Of a stretch of 64,000 nucleotides of DNA, positions 1-11,099 are shown piece after piece. Source of the stretch: Coriaria nepalensis (Eukaryota; Streptophyta; Magnoliopsida; Cucurbitales; Coriariaceae); the NCBI GenBank assembly GCA_027186245.1, contig CP114493.1, positions 10,237,501 to 10,301,500 on the forward strand, given 5' to 3'. Under the pieces are notes generated by a model. It saw only the letters and a program-made list of their open reading frames with translations. It was not told where the DNA came from and searched no databases. The position numbers were made by a program, and so were the translations under genes. Each line of letters starts with the position of its first letter. The first letter of the stretch is position 1.

Positions 1-3000
1 AGCTCTATACGTTCCATTTATGTGCAACACTAAGCTAACTGTCTCTGGGACCTGAAGTTTGAAGCAAAGATATGAGAGATCTTGAAATCAAAGGAGAAAA
101 ATAGCAATTATTTTAAGTGCGTTTAAAAAAAAAGCAACAAGAACCTCAAGTGTTGAAACAGGACCAACCCAGCCACACAATCTTGCTCCCCAAATCTTTC
201 AAAAGACATGATCCAAAACCGTAATCATAATATAATTTTTGCAAAAATAATTCACTAAAAAAACAGGTAAACGACATGGATAAAAGTATCACCCGAAGTT
301 TCTGTCCTACAAACAATTTCCCCAAAGCAAGCTGCTTTAACAGTAATCCATCCAAAAAAGCATCAACAGCGTACCTGGCACACCAAATACACTTCAGTGC
401 CAAAGCATTTAAGTGCCAAAGCATATCAGTTCTAGAGGCAATATCTTACCATCCATCAGTTAATTCGACTTTTGCTCCACTCTTTTCAAAACCATCTAAT
501 GCCACAGAACAATTTTGGACCCTTGGATCACCATTTAAGTAAATGGCTGAAACACATAGTACCACCAATGAAGAAGGCGGAGCATCACCTTCTAGAATCC
601 TCTTAATTGCCGAACGGTGGCCTCGATTTACTTCTCGTTCATATCTTTGCAAAGGGAAGACAAATTGATGCAAATTGCTGACAAACATAGGAGTAGTCGT
701 ATATTACGGTTTTAGTTTGCATACCTGTACTTCAATTCCTCAAGAACATTGGGTACGGTCAAAAACTTTCCATTTAATTTAGCTGGATAGCATCTTTCGT
801 AACATGCCAACTTCCAAACAATCCACTTGTAATGATTGGTGACCCATCTAGGGGGTAACAAGACACAAGTGAATACTTAACAATAAGAAGTGAAAACAAA
901 AGCAAACCTAATAAGAATAGAAGAATTTACAATTTGGAAGCATACTGCATGGAAGCTCCGGAATCAGCTAACATGTGAAGAAAAGCTTCAACTCCGATGC
1001 AATTTAAGCCAGTATTGTCACGAAACACGTACTTTTCTGAATTTTCTGATTTAATCCTTCTGACCTCATCTGACAAGCACTCCAACTGAACTCATAATGC
1101 CAATGTAAGACTGTCTTAGTACAAGACCAAATTAATGCTGGAAAACAAGTATTAAAATAGTTTGCTATCTATGTACCCTGTTCATATCTGATAACGGCAC
1201 TCCAAAAAATTCTTTGACATACATTCTTGATGCTTGGTTGGGATATCGAGAAGAAACCCTTCTATTGAAACAACTCTCAGATGGTAAGGCAGATACCCCT
1301 GATGAAAAATTAATGCAAAATTCAATACAGTCTGAATACTAAATAAGACAGTCATTTCAAAGCCTTAATGAACTTTACCATTAGAAACAACTGCAGCATT
1401 CTTATTCAAAGGAGCAGAGAATTCGGATATACGGGGCCTTTTAAATGGAGAGACATAACTTGTTCTCCAGAATCTCCTATTTTCACTAGAACTTGATGTA
1501 TTATTCTTACACGCTGTGCCGATGGTATTTGAAATATCAGTTAATGGTCCACCTGAAGATCTTCCACTTGTATTCCTCATTATTGCAGTACTGTTTTCAA
1601 AAGAACTGTCTTCGGAAGTACTTGGTACAACAGTCTTATTGCCTAGTAGCTTCGAAGAAGGCATTTTGGTGTTCAACTTGCTACCACCGTCATGTTCAAC
1701 TGTGTCAAACTGGTTGATCAAGTTACACCCAGTTACATTTTCTGACTTGAATGAAGAATGCAGTACATTTGAAGATGATTTTAATGGGGATAAAAAACTT
1801 TTTGATGTGTTATTGCTCTTTGTCAGTACCCTCAAAGAGGATGGAGTATGAAAATCATTTCCATTGTTGGATGATACTTTATCATCAACTCTTCTCTCCT
1901 TAGATCTGGTAAAAACCATATCATCTGCATCCCCTTCGTTCAAGAAATTTCCCAAATCTGGGTCCCCAAGAAGACTCCTTGCACGTTGTAATGCATCACT
2001 TGACACAGAAATAGATCTTCCACCTGCAGTGTGGAACTTGACGGGAGGAGGTTTGAGAGCTTTATTTTCCAATTCACTTTGCTCGAAGAATGGATTGACC
2101 TCGCCCTCTAATCTACTAGCCACCGAAAAAGTCTTAGAAAATAACCGAGGCCTTACCATATTATTTTTATTGCCCTCCCTTTCCCTTGCCTCCAAAAATG
2201 GTTCATTGGTATTGCATGGTTTCCTAGCTTGCTGAAAATTGGATTCATTATTATCTTCATCAAATCCCAACAATGCCTTGGCTCTCATCAGGCCTTCTGA
2301 AGAGATATTGACCATTTTCCCTGAGCCAGTCTGGAAGGCAGAATTGGAGAAGGTACATGCATCATCTGTAGTATGCACTTGACCTGTACAACGAACTGGA
2401 GAAACATAAGGAGATTAGAGCTACCAATTTTCTTCGTCTTTTTAAAGCTGAATTTGGCAGGCATAGAAAATAATTTCCTCGAAATGTTGAGACCCAATGG
2501 ATGATACCAGTAATGTCTACTGAAAATCCTCCATAATTGCACCTTGCGAACAATATGGAAGATTCTTCCAGAAATTTTCTGATAAATTAAAAAGTGAAGA
2601 AGGCTGTGTGACGAATGATGCGAGATTTGTAGCAGAACTAAAAGAGAGAACAGTTCACCTGTTTCAGTGGCATCATCATGCACGAGAATTGACAACGCTT
2701 TCTTTACTGAAGATTGTTTCAGTGCAACTGATTTTCCTGATCCGGTCCGGAACATCGGTGGGTTTTCAACTCCTTCGTTACGATTTTCAAGAAGCTTTGA
2801 ACATCCTATACCGAATCGAGCCGAGACTATTTAAGAGATAGAATGAAAGAAATAAAGAAAGAACATCTCAAATGAATACCTTGAAGCAATAGATCGGCCA
2901 TGGAAGGGAATCGAGGATTTGAGGTTCGATTTTCAATGTCTACACCGTCTGGTTCGTCTTTGGATTTGACTTCAAGGCCTTCGGTAGAACTTTCCCACCG

Positions 3001-3042
3001 GAAATTTCTGTCGTCGTCGAAGAATATCTGCCACGTCGACAT
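1..3042 (-). CDS. BRCA2: BRCA2 homologue, N-terminal and OB-fold part (partial, runs off left edge)
   Basis: Breast-cancer-2-type mediator that loads RAD51/DMC1 onto single-stranded DNA in the nucleus. Exons read on the minus strand: 2880-3042 (start MSTWQIFF, with SMADLLLQG), 2659-2805, 1379-2383 (large), 1177-1298, 931-1085, 725-847, 450-644, 293-374, 145-195 and 1-51 (incomplete). All joins use GT..AG sites and keep frame. Three BRC-like RAD51-binding motifs are visible: FRTGSGKSVALKQSS in exon 2, and FQTGSGKMVNISSEGLMRA and FHTAGGRSISVSSDALQRA in exon 3. From exon 4 on, the segments match the helical domain and first OB fold (RWVTNHYKWIVWKL; LCGWVGPVSTLE). The C-terminal OB folds lie beyond the window. 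No break was seen, so the gene appears functional. Family identity is firm; the exact exon edges are my reading. Confidence 0.93.
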
Positions 3043-4560
3043 CTCCGTCTTTGTCTGGTTGTTTTACACACACTTTTAGAACTTCATCGGGGGAGGCAAT
3101 GCTAATTTTCGAGAGAAACGGCGGGAAATTTGAGAGCGGGAAGCAAAAATCCCCCGGCCTATCTATGTAGTTTGTAAGAAACTATTGGACTTAAGATCAT
3201 AATTTGGGCCTTGAAAGTAGAAATGCCCGAAGCCCAAGGAAAGTGGATTACCACAGTATCCAAACGAGGGATAGCATAAAGTAGGGTTAAGACGTCAGCA
3301 TTAAGCCCAACCAAAGGATAAAAAGTATTGGGCCAGAAAAGAGAAGGCAAACTGGTCAGCAGCCCAAATGAAAGACACAGAAAGACGGCTGATTGGGTAA
3401 TTGGTTGGATGAATTATGCATGCATTAACATCGTAAAAATAAGTTCATAATATTTATTATATTTTGTATGATGATCTCATTCATTTCACAAACGGTATGG
3501 TAAAAGTGAATCGTGATGCACATTTTCACAAACGGTATGGTATCTGTCTCGATATGGAGAAAATTATTTTAGAAAGGGTGCTGTTGATTAAGATATTTAA
3601 AGTTTAGTCTTGTGATCTAATGATTGTTTAATAGAATATACTTATTATTATTATTATTATTATTATTATTTTCTCTTTTTCTTTTCATACTTGACACTGA
3701 TATGACATTCTGGCTCTTTTGTCAATTGTTAATCTACAAGAGGGCCAAACTTTTTTCTTTTTCTTTTTTTTTTCTTTTTTTTTTTTTTTTATAAATTTTA
3801 AAAATAATAATTAAATTCATAATATTATTAAATAAATTTAAAATATTAAATATAATTTAAATTCGAATTAAATTTAAAGAGTCACCTCACCTCTATTCAA
3901 TAGTAAGTATAATTTATATAATTTGATTTTATACTGTTTGATGAATTTGTCATCTGATTTTCATTTTGATTTTGCCACGTGTTCAATCATGTGGATAGCA
4001 CGACGAAAACAAAAATCAACTTCAAGTGACGACCAGAAATAGAAAGAAATGAGATTTAGGTATTTAAATAAAAATAAAAATAAAAATAAAAAAAAATAAA
4101 AATAAAAATAAAAATAAAAAAAAGTTATTTAAATGTCAAAAAATCATGATTAATTTTTATTTAATTTGAACCGTGTGTATGGGTGTGGGTGTATATATAT
4201 CGCAACCGAATCTAAATCCCAATGACCCAAAGTATGGGCCATGGAAAAAAAGCAAAAGATCTCATCTCATATAATATGCCTTTTAACATAAAGCGTGATT
4301 AGTGATTGATTTTCCACAGGATTGAAATTTGTGGCTCGTTTCCAATCAGACACTGTGTACACCTTCGGCCCTGTGATGTGTGGGCTTATGTGGCGTATGC
4401 CGTATTGTATTCCAAACCATGAAGTACGTAAATATAATCGTAGTCGGCAGGGCATTGAAACCAATTTTGATTTGGTACTCAGTTTTCTCCCTTTTTTTCT
4501 TTTATTGGCCCAAATTAAAACACTTATTCCACCACTCCAAACTCAATGTGGTCAATAAAG
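3043..4560. other. Intergenic, AT-rich; BRCA2 promoter and simple repeats
   Basis: No gene is recognised. The part next to BRCA2 (about 3180-3370) holds several GGGCC/GCCCA boxes of the site-II type common in proliferation-linked plant promoters. The rest is AT-rich, with a TTA/ATT run near 3645-3670, poly-T around 3755-3790, an AAAAT repeat at about 4065-4125, and a 17-bp direct repeat (TTTCACAAACGGTATGG) near 3484 and 3523. Confidence 0.6.
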
Positions 4561-4563
4561 TAG

Positions 4564-4571
4564 TATAAATA
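4564..4571 (+). promoter_or_regulatory. TATA box of the MIR390 primary transcript
   Basis: TATAAATA lies about 120 bp upstream of the mature miR390 sequence on the same strand. This is a normal spacing for a Pol II plant microRNA promoter with a short 5' leader. The role is inferred from position; the transcription start is not visible. Confidence 0.5.
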
Positions 4572-4677
4572 CATAGGATATATCGCACGTTGTTGTTCTC
4601 AAAAGCATTACCACCTACCATGTGCTTCTTTGTTCCTGGATATCTTATACTGTTGTTTGTTTTTCCAAGTATGGAAG

Positions 4678-4768
4678 AATCTGTAAAGCTCAGGAGGGAT
4701 AGCGCCATGGATTGAGTTTTTACTCACTCTCTTGCAGCGCTATCCATCCTGAGTTTCATTGCTTCTTC
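4678..4768 (+). ncRNA. MIR390: MIR390 microRNA precursor
   Basis: The mature miR390 sequence (starting AAGCTCAGGAGGGATAGC) is at 4686-4706 on the 5' arm. The canonical star strand (CGCTATCCATCCTGAGTTTC plus A) is at 4738-4758 on the 3' arm, with a 31-nt loop between them, so the transcript folds into a compact stem-loop. The flanks pair further (TGTAA against TTTCA). The match to the deeply conserved miR390/miR390* pair is exact as I remember them. In land plants miR390 is loaded into AGO7 and cuts TAS3 RNA to produce tasiARFs that restrain ARF2/3/4. Nothing else in the region is coding: the overlapping minus-strand 68-codon frame is chance. The Arabidopsis MIR390A locus lies, as I recall, on chromosome 2 near ferroportin and CASPL relatives, which also occur in this window. 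Confidence 0.96.
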
Positions 4769-4769
4769 T

Positions 4770-5855
4770 TGCTCCCTCTTTCTCGCTTTCTGGTGCACCA
4801 GTATTACGGTATTACCATTCCTGTCTTGTATATATATATATACATATATATATATTGGGATAGCTAGCTATAAGCTGGTTATGTAATACATTTTTCAAAA
4901 GATCCATTTCTCCCTTTTCCTTTTATGGCGTTTTTGTTCATGGGTCTCCTGTCACTAAGCTCTCTAAGACGCAGTTGTACCAAAATCTTGGCTTGCTTTT
5001 AAATCTTATCTGATTGACGTGGTTCTTGCTAAGATTTCTGTGAATTAGCTGTTTTGAACTGCTAAAAATGGCTACAATTTGGTAGAATTAGAAAGATGGA
5101 AGTTATATCATTCATTGAGCTGAAATATCAAAGCGCTTTGCCGCTTCAACTCCTGAAAGAATGAGAGGAGAAAAGGTATATGAAAGTTAGGCAGAGTGCT
5201 TATCCACTTACTATCTCGTGTTGTACATGAAAGTGGACGAGGCTATCTTTAAAATCTTCGATTGCCTAAAACTGAAGGCAAAAGGCTTAATATCATTATG
5301 CACATAGATGATAGATAGATTCATCGGCATCCATTTTGGAACTTTCTGCGTATCTCTAACAGTTTCAGGTACCTACGTTTTCCTTTCCAGCTTTCACTCA
5401 AATTTAGCTGCTGCTGCTGCTGCTGCTGCAGATAACTTTTATCTTCTTTGCTTTTGATTTTTAGCTCTTTATTTGTTGAACATGAAATGCCCTGAAAACT
5501 GAAATATGATTTTTTAGTTGTTATTGGAAGTCGATTTTATTAACAATTTTAAGATATCAATCTGGATAATTACAAATCTCTGCAAACAGGGAAGATTATC
5601 CTACAATTGGGACTTGGAAATGATCACCAGACGATTATGAGGACACGATTAATCTTGTTATTTTATTAGAATTACAAATGAAATTAATACATTACAAAAA
5701 TATGAATCATATGGTATAATACTATACTTGAACTACAAAAGAATATAATAATAAGAATCAAAGAATCCATGAATCCAATTTCTACCCCCCCCTTACACTG
5801 AAAACAAAATAATAATGATTACCCCTTTTATTCTAGTACCCCAAATGACTCCCAC
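4770..5855. other. Intergenic between MIR390 and the receptor kinase 3' end
   Basis: No coding signal is seen. It contains a TA-rich run at about 4830-4856, a CTG/GCT trinucleotide repeat of about seven units at 5407-5430, and the probable 3' UTR of the receptor kinase just above its stop codon. Part of the MIR390 primary transcript is expected to extend into the left end. Confidence 0.5.
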
Positions 5856-8408
5856 TCACTGCTCATTTGCTGGTTCTGCTAATTTGATTGCTCCATCATC
5901 ACCAGAAGCAGAGGCAAGCTCTGGCTTAATCTCCTCCAATTGCTGGAGAATCAACTGAGCATCAGGCCGAGCAGCTGCCGAGGGATCCACACAATGCAAA
6001 GCCAGTTTCAAAGTATTAAGAAGCTCATCACCTATAACAGGAGCATCCCTCATTAGCTCCAAATCAAAAACTTCATTAGTCCACTCTTCCTTCACTATAG
6101 AAGCCACCCATTGAGGCAAATCCATCCCATTCATCGCTTCAACTGGTGATTTCCCCGTCAATAGCTCCAATATGATCACCCCAAGACTATAAATATCTGA
6201 CTTTGTTGTCGGCTTCTTATTCTTTGCAAGCTCGGGCGCGTTATAACCCTGTGTTCCTGCCGTAGCAATCACGTTTGTGTTGGCAGAAGTGGTCATTAGC
6301 CTTGATAGTCCGCAATCTGCTATGTGCGGTTTGGTTTTCTCGTCCAATAAGATGTTGCCAGATGTCAGATTTCCATGTGATAAGCTCTCTTGTCCGTGGA
6401 GGTATCCTAGCCCGCGTGTTATTCCCATTGCTATCTTCATCCTCGTCCCCCAATCTATCGTGCTTTCTGGGCCCCGTGCTGGTAAATAGAGTTTGATTGG
6501 ATTGTGTATATAAAAACTTAAAAGAGTATAGGCATGTGATTATAGAACTAAAGAGTCGTTACCATGAAGGAAGGAAGAGAGTGTCCCTTTAGGCATGTGA
6601 TCATAGACAAGAAGCTTCTCTCCTTTAGGTCCCAAGTAGTAAGCTCTAAGGGATAACAGATTTTGGTGTCGGATTTTTCCGAGTTCTGCAGCTTCAGTTT
6701 CAAACTCTTCCTGTCCTTTTGTTGTTTTTTCTCTCAACCTCTTCACTGCTACTTCATGACCATCCTCTAACGTTGCTTTGTATGCTGTTCCATATGCACT
6801 TTTTCCCATTATCTCTGCAGTTGCGCATAGTAAATCATCGGCTGTAAAAACAAACGGGCCATCAAAATGGACCAGTTTTCCACCTACTTCACCCGAGCCG
6901 ACTCCGGTAACACTAACTGCCTTCTCAGTGGCCCCCACATCAGCAGCCTGCTTTGCGGTTTCACCGTTCCTTTTATTTCCAGAAGCCTTTCTCTTCATCA
7001 AACAACATAGTAAAGTTAAGCAAAGTAGAAGTAAAAGTACTAATGCCAGGACAGCACCTACTGCAATCAGAATTATGTCCTTTGCACTAAGTTTGTCGTG
7101 GTGCCGCTTTGGAGCCGCCTGCTCTGATGGTGATGGTGGTAGTAGTGCTGGGGAAAAGGGGGGAGGGCATGGGGTCGAGGAGCTATACCCACATAGTTGT
7201 AGGTTTCCTCTAAAGGAAGTTGAATTGAACTTTTTCAAGAGGAGAGGTGGGACCGAGCCGGAAAGATTGTTGTAAGAGACATTGAAAGAAGTTAGATTGA
7301 CTAGACCGGAAAGTGAAGCTGGAATATTTCCAGTAAAATTGTTATCGGATAAGTCGATTTGGCTGATTCCTGAAATGTTTCCAATAGTTTCCGGGATTTG
7401 ACCATCGAAAAGGTTATTCCTTAGGTTGAGAACTGACAGATTCTTCAACCCGTCCAAGGCTTCTGGGATCGGTTTATCAAGGCGGTTACTCTCTAGATTC
7501 AAGGAAACAAGAGAAGAGAGATTGGAAAAGGTAGAGGGAAAGCTTCCATTGAGATCATTGTTTGATAAATCTAGCAGGCGTAGCTTTGAAAGCCTGCCTA
7601 GTTCACTTGGGATGATCCCGGAAAGCTGGTTGTGGCTCAGAGAAATCTCTTCAAGCCCACCCAACTTCCCAATATAGACTGGAATATCTCCAGTAATACG
7701 ATTATGATCAAGGCTCAAAAACTGAAGTTGGTAAGTCTCATTTTCCGGTCCATTCCAGTTATCCGGTATAGAACCCGAAAGATTGTTATGCTCAAGAGAA
7801 AGGAATGTAAGAGAAGGGGAAGTAGTGAGACTGCTAGGGATTAAACCCGACAAAGAATTGTGGCTGAGATTCAATCTAAGTAACCTCTTGGAATTTCCAA
7901 GACTGGGAGGAATTTCTCCAGTGAATGAATTATTGCTCAAGTCAAGAGCTTGAAGAAGAAGAGATTTACCGATAGATGAAGGGATGGAACCAGAAAATCG
8001 GTTATTGAAAAGGTAGACTCCTCTGAGTTTGGAGAGGGATCCAAGAGACAGAGGAAGAGGACCAGAAAGAAGATTGTCATGGAGACTAAGCCGTCTAAGT
8101 TGTTGAAGAGCTCCAATATTCTCTGAGATTTTACCTCCAAGTGTTTTCCATGGAAGTTGTATGGCAATAACTTGTCCCTTCACACACTTGATTCCGACCC
8201 AGCCGCCAGAACAAGCTCCATAGCCACTGTCATTCCAGCTACGCAGAACTCCTCTGTAATCAATGAGTTCATTCTTGAAGGCTCGTAGTGCTTTGTAATC
8301 TGCTTGCGTCACCAAAACTCCATCCCCTTGGGATGATACGAGCCGAAAGGTGAAAGCTTGAAGCTGAAGGAGGAAAAAGAGGAAGAAGAGGGAAGATTTG
8401 TTAGACAT
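5856..8408 (-). CDS. IMK2-type LRR receptor-like kinase, atypical (probably inactive) kinase
   Basis: Plasma-membrane LRR receptor-like protein, closest in memory to Arabidopsis IMK2 (At3g51740). Two exons, 6563-8408 and 5856-6478, join at H-A-R-G-P and give about 822 residues (IMK2 is 836). Order: signal peptide (1-27), N-terminal LRR cap with [13 protein letters not shown], about 13 LRRs with LSGxIP-type consensus, a Pro-rich stretch, a transmembrane segment (about 443-470), then a kinase domain. The glycine loop ([10 protein letters not shown]) and the VAVK lysine are present. The catalytic loop is HGNLTSGN instead of HRDxxxxN, and the DFG motif is DCG, so phosphotransfer is doubtful. I chose the ATG at 8408 because it starts the signal peptide directly. 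An upstream in-frame ATG at 8543 would add 45 residues and displace it. Neighbours are unrelated single genes. Confidence 0.93.
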
Positions 8409-9708
8409 TCTAGTAAGTGAATAAAGCTTCCATTTTTTATTCGTTTTAGATGGACTGCAGCTCCAATTGGCTTCCCCTTTCAGAGAAATATGCATAATCT
8501 GAAATGGGTGTTGCAACAAGAAGGTACACAGGACACTATTCACTTGGCAGAGAGAATGGGGGAATGTATCGCTTTTTTTTTTTCAGTTCCTATCGTCTCT
8601 TTGAGAGTTTTTCTAGAGGGAGAGAGAGTCTACAGAGGACTATTGAATGGGAAAGTAGGAACTGAGAGTGAGAGATGGTCTAATTAAAAAAGCATGTGAA
8701 GATTCTGGTACGGACAGGAGAAGGAAGATAATATTTGATTGCGGAGGCGACGAGGACGGGTATTAAGGTAGAAGATGGGATGGGGTCAGAGTCTTGCCAC
8801 TATTGTCTTTGTTTAACGGCTACTTTTCTGGTCTCTGTCTCCCAACATGTTACATAATTATTCTCTCTTCATCAACGGGTTGGGTTGAAACTTTGGTCTA
8901 AATTTTAATCAACGGCTAGTACCCTTCAACGGCTACATTTGATTGGGTCAAGCATGCTTCTGTATATACGTTACTTCAATGGTCACATTAAGTGGGGTTC
9001 CAAACAAATTATCTTGTATTTATTGTCTTATGATGGGTTCTGTCATATTGTAGCTTGACACCGTAAAATATAATTCTTTTTTAATTTTGGGTTTTTTTTT
9101 TTTTTTTGTTGTTGTTGTCGGCAGAGAGATGTTATAGTAGTTCAATTATCAAGATTATGCAACTCCAACCATGGCATATGAAGCACTTTGGATCAGAGAT
9201 TGAGTTGCCAATGGTGTGACACTACAAAAATGGATATGCATTCTCAATCTTTAACAATATGCATTCACAGCCTACATTCAGATATGATATGCTTCTTCCT
9301 TTGCTGCTTTATGGAGATACAACTCCTGTACATTATTTAGATAAACCGATTTAAGATATATATTCAGAAGAAATCCAGAAATGGAGAAACTGAAGAAACT
9401 GTGAGAGATCCATACATATGTAGGAAGCAATGCATTATGATGGCGGATATTTGACGGCCTATAATGAGTAAAGAATATATTTTCATAGTCTTCAACAAAT
9501 TACAAGTCGTATAAACTAAAAATACATTGAAATAAATTTGGAGAAAGAATCCATGTATATATCCACCACCAGAGGTTTCACATTTCCCATCTTAAGATAG
9601 AAGATCCAAATCGATACAATTTGCACCAAAACTTAAAAAGAAATTTTATAAAGTAAATTCAATATTATTTCGTCTAATTAGACAAACTGCTATTTCAAGC
9701 TCCTGGGA
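8409..9708. other. Intergenic between the receptor kinase start and PRA1
   Basis: It holds the receptor kinase 5' leader (pyrimidine-rich on the minus strand, near 8570-8640), a poly-T tract at about 9090-9108 and the PRA1 3' flank. No further gene or RNA is recognised. Confidence 0.5.
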
Positions 9709-10359
9709 TCAAGCACGAGTAGGAACGGTGGATGTGGTAGAGGCAGTGTTGCCGAGGAACGAGAACAATCCGGTAGAAGCACTATCTTGCTCGTCCAAGA
9801 AGAGGTCCTCAGGAACCCTAAAGGAACCGTGAGCGCAAATGAGCACAAATCCGACCAAGAGAGCAGAGACCAATACAGATCCGACGCTAGTGAGGAACAC
9901 GACGAATACACTGCTTGCTGTCAAGAGGATCAAAGTTTCGCTGTCCTTGAAGGTACGACCGAAGAGGACGAGTGGAAGATCTGAGGGGCGGAAGAGGTAG
10001 AGGAAGAGCCAGGCTGCGAGAAGACCGACGAGGAGGACGAGAGAGAACGGATGAGATAGGAGAGAAAAACCGAGGATAAGCGCAATCACAGCGAGATAAT
10101 TGACGCGAAAATAAGAGTAGTTCTTGCGGATTCGTAATGTAGCATCGGAGAACGAATCGGGTTTGGCAAAAACGGTGCGATCTACAAGCTCAGACCAGGG
10201 GCGTCGTTGGGCGAGACCACCGCGGAGGGAGTCCGAGAGGTGGTTTAAGAAGGGCCGTAATGCTGTGGTGGCGATTGGAACTTGAGTTTGGATGGGGCCG
10301 CCGGAGGAGATGGTGGATGGTTGGTTGGAGACAGGGAGCACGGCGGGGGAGGCAGCCAT
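9709..10359 (-). CDS. PRA1 family protein, clade B type
   Basis: Prenylated Rab acceptor 1 family protein, a small multi-spanning membrane protein of the ER/Golgi and endosomal system that interacts with prenylated Rab GTPases. Intronless, 216 residues, the usual length for plant PRA1.B proteins. After a Ser/Pro/Thr-rich N-terminus comes the family core RPWSELVDRTVFAKPDSF followed by RIRKNYSYFRVNY. Two hydrophobic hairpins follow (about 88-125 and 140-175). The C-terminal tail has the acidic VPEDLFLDE motif seen in this clade. The first in-frame ATG gives a normal N-terminus. Five tandem GGCCCA units lie about 280 bp upstream and may be its promoter elements. From memory the Arabidopsis counterpart at this position is At5g01640. 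Confidence 0.95.
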   Translation of the reverse strand: MAASPAVLPVSNQPSTISSGGPIQTQVPIATTALRPFLNHLSDSLRGGLAQRRPWSELVDRTVFAKPDSFSDATLRIRKNYSYFRVNYLAVIALILGFSLLSHPFSLVLLVGLLAAWLFLYLFRPSDLPLVLFGRTFKDSETLILLTASSVFVVFLTSVGSVLVSALLVGFVLICAHGSFRVPEDLFLDEQDSASTGLFSFLGNTASTTSTVPTRA

Positions 10360-10637
10360 TTTCGATTCAGATCTGAGACGATTAAGATTTGACAGTGGGA
10401 GGAAAACACGTTGAAGGTTGGGTGGGTAGTTATTGTAGAGAGGAAGTAGAAATCGAGAGAATAGAATAGAATAATATCAATGAGAGAGGCCGGCCTACGT
10501 TTAAGGAGGCCATTATTTAGAACTCTACATTTTACCAAGTTATGTATAAACGCGACCTCCAAATAAACAAGAAGAAACCGGAGGTAAGGCTTTTTAGCGC
10601 AGGAAAGTATAGTTAGATATTGGTCTCTAATCACAGA

Positions 10638-10669
10638 TGGCCCAGGCCCAGGCCCAGGCCCAGGCCCAA
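10638..10669. promoter_or_regulatory. Five tandem GGCCCA (site II) elements upstream of PRA1
   Basis: Five perfect head-to-tail GGCCCA units (10639-10668) read as TGGGCC on the gene strand, about 280 bp above the PRA1 start codon. TGGGCC/site II boxes are known TCP-bound elements in plant housekeeping promoters; a perfect five-fold array is unusually regular. Function here is inferred. Confidence 0.5.
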
Positions 10670-11099
10670 TAAACTGAGTTTTTGCAATGGAACCACCTCG
10701 TGGGCTTTGAAGAAAATAGCATTTGATGTTAGGTTCGGATTAGCTGAATGTATTTGGGGCAGTCCCTTATTTATTTATTTATTATTTTTAAAAAATAAAA
10801 AATCTAACAGTGTGTGATGCACGTACGTACCAATCACTCGAGTAGCAAAACTTGCCAAATTCAGTTCATAAGTCAAATTCCTAAATGATAGGCAGAAGTT
10901 GTATATAAATTAGGGAAGGTATACAAAAATAATGCAAGCTTTGAATCTCTGAATTCTATTTTGAGAATAATATCAGGTCATAACTAAATTATAAGACGAC
11001 GATGATTACAGCCCATGACAAACGAAATTGGTGGTACTACATGGAATCAAAGAAGCTTTTTCCATCTAGTGACCAGTTGACTTCATAAAGGAACACGTG
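10670..11099. other. Intergenic between PRA1 promoter and the MIF-like gene
   Basis: AT-rich sequence with a TTTA-repeat near 10767-10785. It includes the 3' flank of the MIF-like gene. No gene is seen. Confidence 0.45.

Noticed and set aside
4502..4708. Minus-strand 68-codon frame overlapping MIR390
   Set aside because: It only exists as the antisense of the microRNA hairpin and its flank; no family resemblance.
6778..7275. Plus-strand 165-codon frame inside the receptor kinase
   Set aside because: Antisense shadow of a confirmed exon.
8409..8543. Upstream ATG for the receptor kinase (45 extra residues)
   Set aside because: It would bury the signal peptide behind a polar stretch; the ATG at 8408 places the hydrophobic signal at the N-terminus.
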